A stretch of DNA of 64,000 nucleotides from Acidobacteriota bacterium (GCA_021793595.1 JAJYSL010000008.1:1-64000), one strand, 5' to 3'. Counted from the stretch's first letter, positions 53,689 to 62,818 are shown. Numbers and translations: made by a program. The notes: generated by a model not told the origin, from the sequence alone.

Positions 53689-54441
53689 TCAGAGGCGCAG
53701 GGAAAAGCATTGAAGAGACGATCTCTGGAATGTGTTGGCGGGGTCGTGAACCGCGAGGGTTCCGGCGAAGTGATCCGCGGGCTTCAATTCGACCAGGGTC
53801 CAGGCGAGCGGAATGTTTGTCTGTGGAGCGACCGCGACCAAGGCCGGAGGAAGTTGCGGGCTGACTTCGACATCGAAGCCGTCCAGAGGCAGATTCAACC
53901 CAAGGCCTACGCCCTTCAGCAGCGATTCTTTGCTGGTCCAGCAGCGAAAAAATCCGTCAAGCCACTGCGAAGCAGGAAGATTGTCGAGGGTACGCAGTTC
54001 GCTCGGCGAAAAATGATGCGCAGCGACGTCCGCGTCGATGGGGCGAATCATTTCGATGTCGATACCAAGCGCGTAATCGCGGCTGACTGCAAGGGCGGCG
54101 AGGCCGGCACTGTGGGTCAGGTTGAAGTGAATCGGCGGCGAAGCCGGATCAGTCTCGACTTGCGGCTTTCCGCAGGCATTGCAGGCAAAGGTAATCTGGT
54201 CGGCGGGGATGGCAGTGTATTGGCACAGCAGGACGCGCAGGGCGGCATGGGCGCACACGTAGCGATCGCGATCCTGGGGGAATACCAAGCGGCGCGCGCG
54301 GGCGGTTTCTTCTTCGCTGAGGATATTCCAGTCGGAACTACTCGGGGAGCGATCCAGGTTCCAGGCCCAAACGTGGACACGGTTGTGGTCGAGAGCGGGA
54401 GCGGAGTCCGGTTGAGGCCAGGCGTGAATTTGTGTTCCCAT
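53689..54441 (-). CDS. Sfp-type 4'-phosphopantetheinyl transferase
   Basis: Activates the carrier domains by attaching phosphopantetheine from CoA to the conserved Ser. Signature motifs are complete: FNLTHSAGLAALAVS, GIDIEMIRP (metal-binding Asp and Glu) and FFRCWTSKESLLKGVGLGL (the WxxKESxxK motif). It is about 250 residues, the Sfp/Gsp size. ATG 54441 is preferred; the frame extends to a TTG at 54474. It is convergent with the hydrolase gene, ten bases away, and divergent from the oxygenase gene. Its place beside the NRPS-PKS indicates a dedicated activating enzyme. Confidence 0.93.
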   Translation of the reverse strand: MGTQIHAWPQPDSAPALDHNRVHVWAWNLDRSPSSSDWNILSEEETARARRLVFPQDRDRYVCAHAALRVLLCQYTAIPADQITFACNACGKPQVETDPASPPIHFNLTHSAGLAALAVSRDYALGIDIEMIRPIDADVAAHHFSPSELRTLDNLPASQWLDGFFRCWTSKESLLKGVGLGLNLPLDGFDVEVSPQLPPALVAVAPQTNIPLAWTLVELKPADHFAGTLAVHDPANTFQRSSLQCFSLRL

Positions 54442-54572
54442 CCGAATTTTCTTTTGCCGCGGGGGTATGGGCAACTATCTCAAAGCCGGCCCCGGTTCGT
54501 TACAGCAGGATCTTTACAGTTTCAAATTTCAGAGAAGACGCCGACTCCAATCGGCAGCAAGAGGTGACAAGC

Positions 54573-55508
54573 ATGTCAACAGCAACAGCCGTCTCACCAT
54601 CCATCGCAAATGAAATCCCCCATGTGCCCGAGCGCCTGTATTCAGTAGAGCGGGCGAAATTCGCGGAGAACTTCAACCGACGTCCATTTATGCTGGACCA
54701 TACGCTCAGCAGTCATCCAGCGTTCACCATGGATCGGCTGCATAGTTTGCTGGAGCGTTCGCTGCCGATCCCAAACAAAGTGTATTGGAACGCGGGAAAA
54801 AAGCGTATCGATCAGCGCTGGAACGATCGTCCGGGACGGGATTTTTCGATCGAAGAGGCATTTCGGCGCATTCGGGAGACCGACGCGTGGATTATTATTT
54901 TTGGCGCGGATCGCGACCCGGAGATCCACGACCTGCTGGAAAAGGGACTGGCCGAAGTGCAGGAGATGACGGGTATACCGCTGAGTAAAGAAGCCAAGAG
55001 CCGCCAGTCGATCATCTTCATCACGTCTCCGCACCGCATCACCGAGTACCACATTGACAAGGAATGCAGCTTGCTACTGCAGGTTCACGGGAAAAAGACG
55101 ATTCATATCTTCGACCAGAACGACAGGGAAGTGCTGACAGAACCGGAATTGGAGCGTTTCTGGACGGTTGATAACAATGCGGCCATTTACAAGAAGGATC
55201 TGCAGAGCCGCGCGACATCGTTCGTACTGGAGCCGGGAAAGGCCGTGCACATTCCGATCAATGCGCCGCATTGGCTGGAAAACGGCGATGACATCTCGGT
55301 TTCCATCAACCAGAATTTTGAATACAAAAACGACAAGCTGGCCAACATTTATCGGGCCAATTATTACCTGCGAAAAATGGGCGTGTCGCCGCTGCCTCCA
55401 GGACGCTCCCGTTTGCACGATCGTTTGAAAGGACAGGGGATGAGGCTGCCGGTAGCGTTGGCGCGCGAAGCCAGGGAGTTGAAAGAGAAGATCAAAGGGG
55501 AGCGATGA
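54573..55508 (+). CDS. JmjC/cupin-like putative Fe(II)/2-oxoglutarate oxygenase
   Basis: A 311-residue soluble protein with a C-terminal cupin fold. EYHIDKECSLLLQVHG supplies the HxD metal pair, and VHIPINAPHWLENGDD supplies a second His. KTIHIFDQND and SVSINQNFEYKN are typical strands of JmjC-like hydroxylases. The N-terminal part has ERLYSVERAKFAENF and ends before a TDAWIIIFG strand. Such enzymes hydroxylate amino-acid side chains, and the position next to the carrier-protein-activating enzyme suggests tailoring of the NRPS product. The frame is open upstream to 54432, but ATG 54573 is preceded by AGAGGTG, which decides the start. The alternative is a cupin-type regulator. Confidence 0.75.
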   Translation: MSTATAVSPSIANEIPHVPERLYSVERAKFAENFNRRPFMLDHTLSSHPAFTMDRLHSLLERSLPIPNKVYWNAGKKRIDQRWNDRPGRDFSIEEAFRRIRETDAWIIIFGADRDPEIHDLLEKGLAEVQEMTGIPLSKEAKSRQSIIFITSPHRITEYHIDKECSLLLQVHGKKTIHIFDQNDREVLTEPELERFWTVDNNAAIYKKDLQSRATSFVLEPGKAVHIPINAPHWLENGDDISVSINQNFEYKNDKLANIYRANYYLRKMGVSPLPPGRSRLHDRLKGQGMRLPVALAREARELKEKIKGER

Positions 55509-55627
55509 CGATGATTGAGTTTTCGTTTTGGATTGCGATGTCGCTTTCGATCCATGTCTACTGCACGGCTTTCCGACGGCGCGGGCCGCTACGGGTTTGT
55601 TCTGAAAGATCGGCGAGACGCTACTGA
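55505..55627 (+). CDS. Short membrane-type frame (40 aa), possible gene remnant
   Basis: Begins at an ATG overlapping the oxygenase stop (ATGA) and encodes MTMIEFSFWIAMSLSIHVYC followed by a basic tail FRRRGPLRV. The opening looks like the first helix of a membrane glycosyltransferase, but the frame ends after 40 codons. It may be the broken start of such a gene, or a chance frame. The next real gene is a membrane GT2. Confidence 0.3.
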   Translation: MTMIEFSFWIAMSLSIHVYCTAFRRRGPLRVCSERSARRY

Positions 55628-55713
55628 GAGTCCTTGGACCGGCAAGGCGTCAATAGAAGTCATAACACTCAATCCGCGGATTGAGGGCATCTACGGAGTT
55701 GCAAAAGCGAGTC

Positions 55714-56955
55714 ATGAGTCCAGTCCTGATACAGATGTGGCATAGCGTGGGTTTGGGATTGGGTCTCGCTTCGCTTTCTATCGCGGCGGTGGCGCTGCTG
55801 GGAACACTGTATGCGCTGGCATTCGCCGTGGTCGGCATTGTTGCATCTCGTGTTGGAGATGAGGATACAGATGTCTCCGCCGCGGCTCGCAAGAGGCTCC
55901 CGACAACCAATTTTCTAGTCGTGATTCCGGCGCACAATGAAGGGGCGGGTTTGACTGCGACGGTGCAGAGCGTTCTAGCGCAGAACTATCCGCATCTTCG
56001 CTGCGTGGTTATCGCGGACAACTGCACGGACGATACGGCCGAAATGGCAAGGACGGCCGGCGCACATGAAGTTCTGGTTCGCACCGATCCCGAGAGGCGA
56101 GGCAAAGGGCAGGCGTTGACCTGGGCCTTCAACCTGGCGCAGAGCTGGGAGTGGGATGCAGCGTGCGTGATCGATGCCGATAGTGTGATTGAGCCGGGAT
56201 TTTTTGCCGCGCTTGATCTTTCCTTCTGCAAGGGTCATGCAGTTGCGCAGGCGCGCTACGATTTTTTCCCTCCGGCGAACAGCAAGAACTGGCTACAGCA
56301 ATTCGGCGCGGTCAGCAAAGCTGGAGAGAACAGCTTTGTTGCTCGTCCGCGCGAACGCCTGGGTCTATCTGAACTATTGATGGGCAACGGATTCTTTGTA
56401 TCGCGAGCCGTCATCGAACGCGTGCCGTGGCTGGCTCATTCCATAGTGGAGGACGCCGAATATTCCTTGTTGCTCGCGCAACAGGGAATCGCCGTGCATT
56501 ATCAGGAACGGGCTCGATTGTGGTCGCGACAGGCATCGAGCGTTAGAGACGTGCAGCCGCAGAGAGTACGCTGGGCTTCGGGGATCTGGCAATTGCTACG
56601 CAAAGCAGTCCCAATCTTGTTTGCAACCGCCTGGCGCGAACGCAGCTGGCGAGCAGTTGAAGAGATTGTGATGCTATTGATGACCAGCCGTCTGGTGCTG
56701 GTTTATCTGTGGGCGCTGTCGTTTGCGATGAGTCTTACGGCACCGTCGCTGTTTCCAATTACGTGGAGTTTGCTGGCAGGTGTGGCTGTTCTGCAGTTGG
56801 TGTATCTGATGCTCATGTTCCGATTTGCCTGCGATCGTCCGGTCCCATTCGCCGGGGCATTGCTGCTGCCCTATTATGTCTTCGTCGTACTGTCATCCCA
56901 GGTGCTAGCGCTGAGTGGCGTGAATCGCCATCTGTGGTGGCGGACCAGCCGATAG
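55714..56955 (+). CDS. Processive-type membrane glycosyltransferase family 2
   Basis: Membrane GT2 related to cellulose, chitin and hyaluronan synthases. A first helix at about 10-40, then the catalytic domain: VVIPAHNEGAGLTATVQSV, VIADNCTDDTAEMAR, ACVIDADSVIEPGF (DxD), SIVEDAEYSLLLAQQG (acceptor-side ED) and QPQRVRWASGIW, the Q-x-x-R-W motif of processive enzymes. Three or four C-terminal helices follow. ATG 55714 is taken (413 residues); a TTG at 55681 or 55702 in frame is possible and no ribosome site decides between them. Adjacent to the NRPS-PKS, it may glycosylate its product or make a separate polymer. Confidence 0.86.
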   Translation: MSPVLIQMWHSVGLGLGLASLSIAAVALLGTLYALAFAVVGIVASRVGDEDTDVSAAARKRLPTTNFLVVIPAHNEGAGLTATVQSVLAQNYPHLRCVVIADNCTDDTAEMARTAGAHEVLVRTDPERRGKGQALTWAFNLAQSWEWDAACVIDADSVIEPGFFAALDLSFCKGHAVAQARYDFFPPANSKNWLQQFGAVSKAGENSFVARPRERLGLSELLMGNGFFVSRAVIERVPWLAHSIVEDAEYSLLLAQQGIAVHYQERARLWSRQASSVRDVQPQRVRWASGIWQLLRKAVPILFATAWRERSWRAVEEIVMLLMTSRLVLVYLWALSFAMSLTAPSLFPITWSLLAGVAVLQLVYLMLMFRFACDRPVPFAGALLLPYYVFVVLSSQVLALSGVNRHLWWRTSR

Positions 56956-57035
56956 ACCAACTCTGCAGCGTGACTCCGACAGCGGTGGCAGGTAGACCCC
57001 GACAAGTCGGATTTCGACTTGCGCTACGGGGCAAC

Positions 57036-58199
57036 CTACTGATGTTGTCCGCGGAACACTTCGTCGTAGACATCAATGAGCCGCTGCCGCTGGTAGGCTG
57101 GTGAATATTCGTGCAGCAAGCCTTCCGCGCCCGCGGCTAACTCGGTGCGTAAGCCCGGCGAGAGCCACATCTTCTTCATCGCCGCGGCCATCTGGTCTAC
57201 ATCGGCGGAGGGAACCAGCAGTCCATTTCTACCATCGACGATGAGATCGGGAACTCCACCAACCGCGCTGGCAATTACCGGCAATTTTAGACAGAGCGCT
57301 TCGAGCACCGTGTTTGGAGTCCCTTCGGTAAGAGATGGCTGGACCAGGCAGTCCATCAACTGCATCCATTCCTTGGGACTCCCCTGAAAGCCTGCAAAAT
57401 GTATCTGTTCGCGAATCCTTAATTGCGTGGCTTGTTGCCTGAGCGGCCGCTCCTCTTTTCCATCTCCCACGATGACGAGATAGAGTTGAGCGTCGACGGG
57501 TGCCTCCGTGCATAATTTGTGAAACGCAGAAACCATGAAGCGGTGGCCTTTTTCTGTGCTGAGGCGACCAACGGAACCAAAAATGAACGCGGACTGGGGA
57601 ATGTTGAGATCGTTTCGGGAGATGGGCGGACGATCCAACTGGCGCGAATACGGGAGCAACATTGCATTTTTTACGACAGTCGGCGGCCGTCGCCGCTTTC
57701 CACGCAAAGCGGCAATCTCTTCAGCCTGCTTTTCGGAAACGCAAACCACGCGGTCGGCGCGCTTCAGCGCCTGGCGCTCCAACATTTCGTAAAACCTGAC
57801 ACGTCGATTCTCGGCGGTGAATCCGCGCACGAAAGCGACGTGCGGCGTATCTGTCCGACGAGCGGCAAGGTAGCCGACAACGTTGGCTTTAAATCCGTGT
57901 GTGCAGAGTAGCAAGCCCTTTCGCTCCGACAGCATTCTAGACAGACGGTGCACCAGGTCGAGACGCACGCCGCCCGGCAGGCACAACGTAGGAATGTTGC
58001 GCTGCTCGGCAGCGACCAGGACTTCCGGCCTGTCCTTGAGGTCGTGGAAGGAGCCTATCGAGAGTTGATATTCCGTGTCTTGCATATCTTTTGCGTGATG
58101 CAGGATCTGCTTTTCCGGACCGCCAACCAGGTTGCTGCCAATCAGATGGAGCACCTCATACTTGTCACTGCGGTTTTGAGGCTTCGCGGAATTTTTCAC
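57036..58199 (-). CDS. Glycosyltransferase family 4, paralogue of the exopolysaccharide GT4
   Basis: GT-B glycosyltransferase of 387 residues with NLVGGPEKQILHHAKDMQD near the N terminus, FIFGSVGRLSTEKGHRFMVSA, LVIVGDGKEERPLR and QPSLTEGTPNTVLEALCLKLPVI. It shares long stretches with the gene at 30280-31440, so one copy probably arose by duplication across the NRPS-PKS block. GTG 58199 is favoured because it forms a GTGA overlap with the ATP-grasp stop and homology begins at YEVLHLIGS; the frame extends to 58238. It is the second gene of a two-gene minus-strand unit. Confidence 0.88.
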   Translation of the reverse strand: MKNSAKPQNRSDKYEVLHLIGSNLVGGPEKQILHHAKDMQDTEYQLSIGSFHDLKDRPEVLVAAEQRNIPTLCLPGGVRLDLVHRLSRMLSERKGLLLCTHGFKANVVGYLAARRTDTPHVAFVRGFTAENRRVRFYEMLERQALKRADRVVCVSEKQAEEIAALRGKRRRPPTVVKNAMLLPYSRQLDRPPISRNDLNIPQSAFIFGSVGRLSTEKGHRFMVSAFHKLCTEAPVDAQLYLVIVGDGKEERPLRQQATQLRIREQIHFAGFQGSPKEWMQLMDCLVQPSLTEGTPNTVLEALCLKLPVIASAVGGVPDLIVDGRNGLLVPSADVDQMAAAMKKMWLSPGLRTELAAGAEGLLHEYSPAYQRQRLIDVYDEVFRGQHQ

Positions 58200-59434
58200 G
58201 GCTGGTGCAATCCTAACTTGGAGAATAGGTGAACCCACTTTTGCTGTAACTTTTGCTGGAATGTGACTTCAGCCTGTTGCATACCGAGCGCAACCAGATC
58301 AGGCTCGTCCATCGGGACATCAAGGTAGGAGGATCGGAACAAATCGCTCGATGTATCTCCCTGCCAGGCCATGGGAAACAACGCGACCGTATCGCCCGAT
58401 AATTGCAAGGGCTCCTCGGCAAATGGGTGCCCGCTGAGAGCCGTGCAAAAGGAAGAAATCAGGTTTCCATGCGGAGTCAGAGGCAGAGAACATGTCTGGG
58501 TCGCGCGGGCGTTCATCTCTATCAGGTATGCATCACCGTTCGCAGCGTCAATCATAAAGTCAAAACCGCACAGTCCAGTGAATCCCAACTTGCGCACGAT
58601 CTTTTGAACAGCCCGCAGGCGTTCATCATTCCGACAGAGTCGAATGATGGTTGCAGGGCCTTTCGGTTTTGAAGTTTGCAGCACTTCTGCATCGATGCTG
58701 GCCAGCGCCTCGCCCTGCCAGCAGGCCACAGCAACGGTCGCATCGGGCCCAGCCACAAAGCGTTGGATGCTAACTTGCCGTGGGTGTTGCATCAGCCACG
58801 GGACAAAGCAGTTGGAATCACGATCGATCAATGTACGTTTCGCAGCCACTGCGGTGGCCAACGGTGCATGCAGCGTTTTGTAGGCTCGGAGCGCTTCCGG
58901 CAGTGTATGCACAATCTTCACTCCTTCTCCGCCGGAGGTACCGTCGGCCTTGAGGACGGCGGGAAATCCGAACTGCGCCAACCACTGCTCGACGTGCTCG
59001 CGCGAGTTAACAGTTTTCGTTTCGGGAACGCGAACGCCCACTTCGCGAACCAAGGCCAGAAATTTTTCTCTTGATTCGGTGATGGGGTAACTAACTGGGT
59101 CCCCCATGGAGACCTGAAGCAGTTTGCAAATCGCCTTTGAATCTTCGCCGGTGTTTTGCGAAGCTGTCGAATACAAACGATGCATGTGGCGCATGGCGAC
59201 GTCGTCGCACGGAACCACAACATCCGGCCCGGACTTTAGGATTGCGTTACGGAAGGACTGTTGCGCGCTCATGCCGTGATATCTGAAGCGGTGCTGGAGG
59301 GCACGGGTCGAAAAGGCAGGATGGTTCGGCGGGCAGACAAGGTTGACTTCGCAGCCGATGCGTCGGAAGGCCATCGCCAGGCGGGCAGTGGAGAACCATC
59401 GGCACGTCGTCGCGAGTAAAACTGTGGGTGCCAT
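58196..59434 (-). CDS. ATP-grasp carboxylate-amine ligase-like protein
   Basis: A 412-residue ATP-grasp enzyme that should form an acyl-phosphate and join it to an amine or other nucleophile. Visible parts are the N-terminal Rossmann-like domain (VLLATTCRWFSTARLAMAF, PDVVVPCDDVAM), the ATP-grasp lid and Lys (PAVLKADGTSGGEGVKIV), and GLCGFDFMIDAANGDAYLIEMNARATQT carrying the Asp/Glu/Asn metal ligands. The group includes carbamoyl-phosphate-synthase-like and peptide-forming ligases. A role in extending or capping the NRPS product is possible from position. AAGGT precedes ATG 59434. It is coupled to the GT4 gene by the GTGA overlap. Confidence 0.82.
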   Translation of the reverse strand: MAPTVLLATTCRWFSTARLAMAFRRIGCEVNLVCPPNHPAFSTRALQHRFRYHGMSAQQSFRNAILKSGPDVVVPCDDVAMRHMHRLYSTASQNTGEDSKAICKLLQVSMGDPVSYPITESREKFLALVREVGVRVPETKTVNSREHVEQWLAQFGFPAVLKADGTSGGEGVKIVHTLPEALRAYKTLHAPLATAVAAKRTLIDRDSNCFVPWLMQHPRQVSIQRFVAGPDATVAVACWQGEALASIDAEVLQTSKPKGPATIIRLCRNDERLRAVQKIVRKLGFTGLCGFDFMIDAANGDAYLIEMNARATQTCSLPLTPHGNLISSFCTALSGHPFAEEPLQLSGDTVALFPMAWQGDTSSDLFRSSYLDVPMDEPDLVALGMQQAEVTFQQKLQQKWVHLFSKLGLHQP

Positions 59435-59675
59435 GGAGGTACCTTAACGGTCAGCCTTTTTGCAGAACCGATTGTGATAAATATAGGATTACGGAACGAA
59501 TCGCTTCTCAAATTCTACTGAAGACAGGCCCTGAGTCGAGGGAATGTTTGGCACCGCATGTTTGTGGAACGGCAAGGGCTCCAGACCCTGCACGCTGAAA
59601 AACTCTGATGGAAGCCGAAAAATAAGTGCTTCCAATCTTGAACTTGAAAATCTTCTCTATCGATTGAGGACCGGC
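59435..59675. other. Divergent intergenic region (241 bp)
   Basis: Holds 5' regions for the minus-strand ATP-grasp operon and the plus-strand flavoprotein. It includes GATAAATATAGGATT near 59475-59489, an AT-rich box. A TTGGCACC at 59548-59555 looks like a -24 box, but no GC occurs ten bases after its GG, so I do not call a promoter. Confidence 0.35.
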
Positions 59676-60923
59676 ATGAATTCTGCCTTTGAAGTTGCAA
59701 TTGTTGGAGCCGGCCCGTACGGATTATCGCTGGCGGCGCATCTGCAAGCACGCGGAATCCATTTTGGTATCTTCGGGCCGCCGATGGAAGTGTGGCGGCG
59801 GCACATGCCGCAAGGAATGCTGCTGAAGTCGGACGGCTTTGCTTCCAACCTTTCCGATCCCGACCGTAGTTTTACGCTGAAGCAATTTTGCCAGGCACGC
59901 GGAATCCCCTATGACGATACTCGCATACCGGTGCCGTTGGAGACCTTTGTCAACTACGGCCTCGCCTTTCAGGAGAGGTTCGTCCCGCATCTGGATGCGC
60001 GACGAGTGACAAAGATCGAACGCACGGTGGACGGCTTCCACCTGCAAGTGGAGGGTGCAGAGAGCTTCAAAGCGCGGCGCGTCGTAATGGCGGTTGGAAT
60101 CAGTCATTTTGCTTACGTCCCGGGATTGTTGTCGCACTTGCCGAAGGAATTGCTGACCCACAGTTCAGACCACTATGACTGCTCCGTGTTCCGTGGCAAG
60201 AAGGTGACGATTATCGGTGCGGGGGCGTCCGCAGTGGATATGGCGGCGCTGATGCACGAAAGCGGAGTGGAGGTGACTCTGCTGGCGCGGGATTCGAGCA
60301 TCCGATTCCACGATGCTCCTGGAAGCGGGCGGCGCTCCCTATGGCAGCGCATGAGAAATCCATCTTCCGGGCTGGGACCGGGATGGAAATCCAGAATTTA
60401 TACGGACATCCCGGGAATGTTTCGACATTTGCCGGTGGATGTTCGGCGGAGGATCGTCAAGAACCATCTGGGCCCTGCGCCGGGATGGCCGATGAAGGCG
60501 CGTGTCCAGGGGAAAGTTCCGATGTTACTGGGGTACTCGATTGCGCAGGTCATCGCATCGAATGGAGGCGTCCGAATGTCACTGCGGTCGGAAGACGGCA
60601 GTTTTTGTGAACATGAAACCGAACACGTGATTGCGGCGACGGGATATAGCCCGAACCTGCGTCGGTTGGCGTTTCTGGATCCGGCGATTCGAAGCGAGAT
60701 TCGCTCCTTGATGAATGCGCCCACGCTGTCCGCCGATTTCCAGTCATCTGTCCCCGGCTTATATTTTGTCGGCATTGCGGCGGCTAACGATTTTGGGCCG
60801 ATGATGCGATTTGCCTATGGCTCCGACTACACGGCGCGCCAGATCGCAAGGCACCTGCAAAAAGTCATCGTCCGCGAGAATAGCAAGGCGGCTGAGAAGG
60901 GCGTCCAGGCATATCAGACATAA
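59676..60923 (+). CDS. FAD-dependent oxidoreductase (N-hydroxylase/monooxygenase-like)
   Basis: Two-dinucleotide-binding flavoprotein of 415 residues. The first Rossmann motif is VAIVGAGPYGLSLAAHL; the second is VTIIGAGASAVDMAALMHE, with HSSDHYDCSVFRGKKV before it and ATGYSPNLRRL near the C terminus (the ATG motif). The layout matches group B monooxygenases such as lysine/ornithine N-hydroxylases and related putative flavoproteins. ATG 59676 (TGAGGA seven bases upstream) fits the start of the fold; the frame extends back to 59544. It is a candidate tailoring oxidase for the neighbouring biosynthetic genes, but could act independently. Confidence 0.8.
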   Translation: MNSAFEVAIVGAGPYGLSLAAHLQARGIHFGIFGPPMEVWRRHMPQGMLLKSDGFASNLSDPDRSFTLKQFCQARGIPYDDTRIPVPLETFVNYGLAFQERFVPHLDARRVTKIERTVDGFHLQVEGAESFKARRVVMAVGISHFAYVPGLLSHLPKELLTHSSDHYDCSVFRGKKVTIIGAGASAVDMAALMHESGVEVTLLARDSSIRFHDAPGSGRRSLWQRMRNPSSGLGPGWKSRIYTDIPGMFRHLPVDVRRRIVKNHLGPAPGWPMKARVQGKVPMLLGYSIAQVIASNGGVRMSLRSEDGSFCEHETEHVIAATGYSPNLRRLAFLDPAIRSEIRSLMNAPTLSADFQSSVPGLYFVGIAAANDFGPMMRFAYGSDYTARQIARHLQKVIVRENSKAAEKGVQAYQT

Positions 60924-61009
60924 GTATTTTCAGGTTCTGGCATAGTTTCCTCGGAACCCGAAATTGTGTACGCTTACTCAAAAAATGACCTAGCTTTCAT
61001 TTCATCCAG

Positions 61010-62779
61010 ATGACACCCGAACAGCACGCCAGAGAAAAGACCGATTCGCTTGAGAATGTCAGTGCAGAAAGACCGCACACGGACAAGCGGAACCGAACCC
61101 GACGTGAATTTATCAAGGCAGCTGGCGCAGCGTTTACCGGCGCGGCTGCGCTTCCTCGGATGCTGGCTGGGCAGGCGCTGAGCGGCGCAAGCCTCGGCAA
61201 CCACACCCCGACCCCGGTGCCGAAGATCCGTGGCATGATGGTGGATGCGGCGCGCCTGCCTGAGACCCTCGACTACTACCGGCGCGTGGTTGAGTTCTGT
61301 TCCGAGTGGGAACTCAACACCTTGCAGTTCCGACTGACGGACGACCAGGGAACCGCGATGCGCTTCTCTTCTGTCCCCAACCTGGTGACGCACCAGCATG
61401 CGTTCACCCCCGAGCAACTGAAGCAGCTTGTCGATTACGGCAAAACGCATGGCGTCGACCTGCTGCCAGAGGTGGAGGCATTCGGCCACACTGGCTACAT
61501 CACCCGTTCCCCGGCGTACGCGCATCTGCTGGATCGCGATCCGAATGGCTCGTCCACGTTCACCGGCATAATTCCAGTTCATCCCGAAACGCTGGAGCTG
61601 ATGGGCAAGCTCTTCCGTGAGGTCGCGACGATCTTCCCGTCGAAGTATCTGCACGGCGGATGCGATGAGGTGAACTGGGGCGGATCGGAGCAGTCGCGCA
61701 AGGCGCTGGAGGTCAAGCCACGGGCGCAAATCTGGGCGGATTATCTGAATGCACTGAACCATCTGTCGGCGGGTCTGGATAAGGAGTTCATTGTGTGGGG
61801 CGATTTTGTGCTGCACAAGGAGCCGGAGATCCTGGCGCGCCTGGATAAGAACATCGTGATCATGGACTGGAACTACTGGGATACGAGTGCAATCCAGTTC
61901 CACGATGCGCTTGGAAAGGTGCGCGCCAACGGCTCGCGCGGCATCGGCGCTCCGGGGCTGATCAGCTATCGCTGGGGACCCCGGCCAGGAACGGAACAAC
62001 TGCGCAACATCGACGCGTTTGCGGATGCGTATGGTGGCGCGGAGGATGCCGGATCGCTGGGTGTGATCCTCACGAACTGGGTGCCCACGCGGTATCTGCA
62101 GAACTCGCTGTGGGACGGATTCGCGTATGGAGCCATCGCGTTCAAGGATGGTTCTGTGGCGGCGCAGACCTCGGGGCTGCGGTGGTTTGTGGAGAGGCAC
62201 TTCGGCGCACAGTGGAACGATGGGTGGAGCGAGGCGTTCGATTTGCTTTACGACGCGGCGCCGATGCATGGAGAGCGCGGAGGCGCATCGCCCCTGTGCA
62301 TGCAGTTGCAGGTTCCATACAGCGATGAGCCATCGCTCACTGAGGTGCTCAAAAAGCGCACGCCACTGCCGAATCCATTTATGCAGATCCGCAGTTTGTT
62401 CACGCTGGTGGAGCCCACTGTCGAAAAGAATCTGCCGGACTTCCAGTCCATGCTGCTCAGTGTCGAATACCTTGGGGCGATGTACTGGCGCCAGAACCTG
62501 ATTCTGGAACACGCCGCCGCAAAGACCATCGACGAACCGACTGCCCGGCAGATGATCGAGATCATTGCGGAGCGCGACCGCCAGCTTGCCAGGAAGCTGA
62601 ACGACGATTGGAATGACGGTCGCTTCGTGGATTCGCGAGCCAAGACCATGCCGATCTACGGACTGCAACCGAAGGATCAATTGCTGGCACAGTGGAACCG
62701 GGCCGCGGCATTCACGGAGAGCCTCGCTGCGCATCCGGATCGCTTCTATCAACTGCTCAAGTCCGCGAGGCTAGCCTAG
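61010..62779 (+). CDS. Tat-exported GH20-like beta-N-acetylhexosaminidase
   Basis: Exported glycoside hydrolase of 589 residues. A twin-arginine signal (TRREFIKAAGAAFTGAAALP) follows a 30-residue leader. The barrel shows NTLQFRLTDDQGTAMRF, LLPEVEAFGHTGYI and the GH20 catalytic pair in LHGGCDEVNWGG (Asp 219, Glu 220), followed by WGDFVLHKEPEIL and NWVPTRYLQNSLWDGFAYGA. GH20 enzymes use the substrate's acetamido group and remove N-acetylhexosamines. No N-terminal GH20b domain is evident, so it is a short variant. This pairs well with the sulfatase and amino-sugar acyltransferase island on the left of the window. No clear ribosome site precedes ATG 61010. Confidence 0.82.
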   Translation: MTPEQHAREKTDSLENVSAERPHTDKRNRTRREFIKAAGAAFTGAAALPRMLAGQALSGASLGNHTPTPVPKIRGMMVDAARLPETLDYYRRVVEFCSEWELNTLQFRLTDDQGTAMRFSSVPNLVTHQHAFTPEQLKQLVDYGKTHGVDLLPEVEAFGHTGYITRSPAYAHLLDRDPNGSSTFTGIIPVHPETLELMGKLFREVATIFPSKYLHGGCDEVNWGGSEQSRKALEVKPRAQIWADYLNALNHLSAGLDKEFIVWGDFVLHKEPEILARLDKNIVIMDWNYWDTSAIQFHDALGKVRANGSRGIGAPGLISYRWGPRPGTEQLRNIDAFADAYGGAEDAGSLGVILTNWVPTRYLQNSLWDGFAYGAIAFKDGSVAAQTSGLRWFVERHFGAQWNDGWSEAFDLLYDAAPMHGERGGASPLCMQLQVPYSDEPSLTEVLKKRTPLPNPFMQIRSLFTLVEPTVEKNLPDFQSMLLSVEYLGAMYWRQNLILEHAAAKTIDEPTARQMIEIIAERDRQLARKLNDDWNDGRFVDSRAKTMPIYGLQPKDQLLAQWNRAAAFTESLAAHPDRFYQLLKSARLA

Positions 62780-62818
62780 GGCCGTGACTATGGATCGCGA
62801 CCCAATGAGCGAAGTGTG

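Noticed and set aside
59548..59562. TTGGCACC before the flavoprotein gene as a -24 box
   Set aside because: No GC pair at the required ten-base distance, and it lies within the open upstream extension of the frame.
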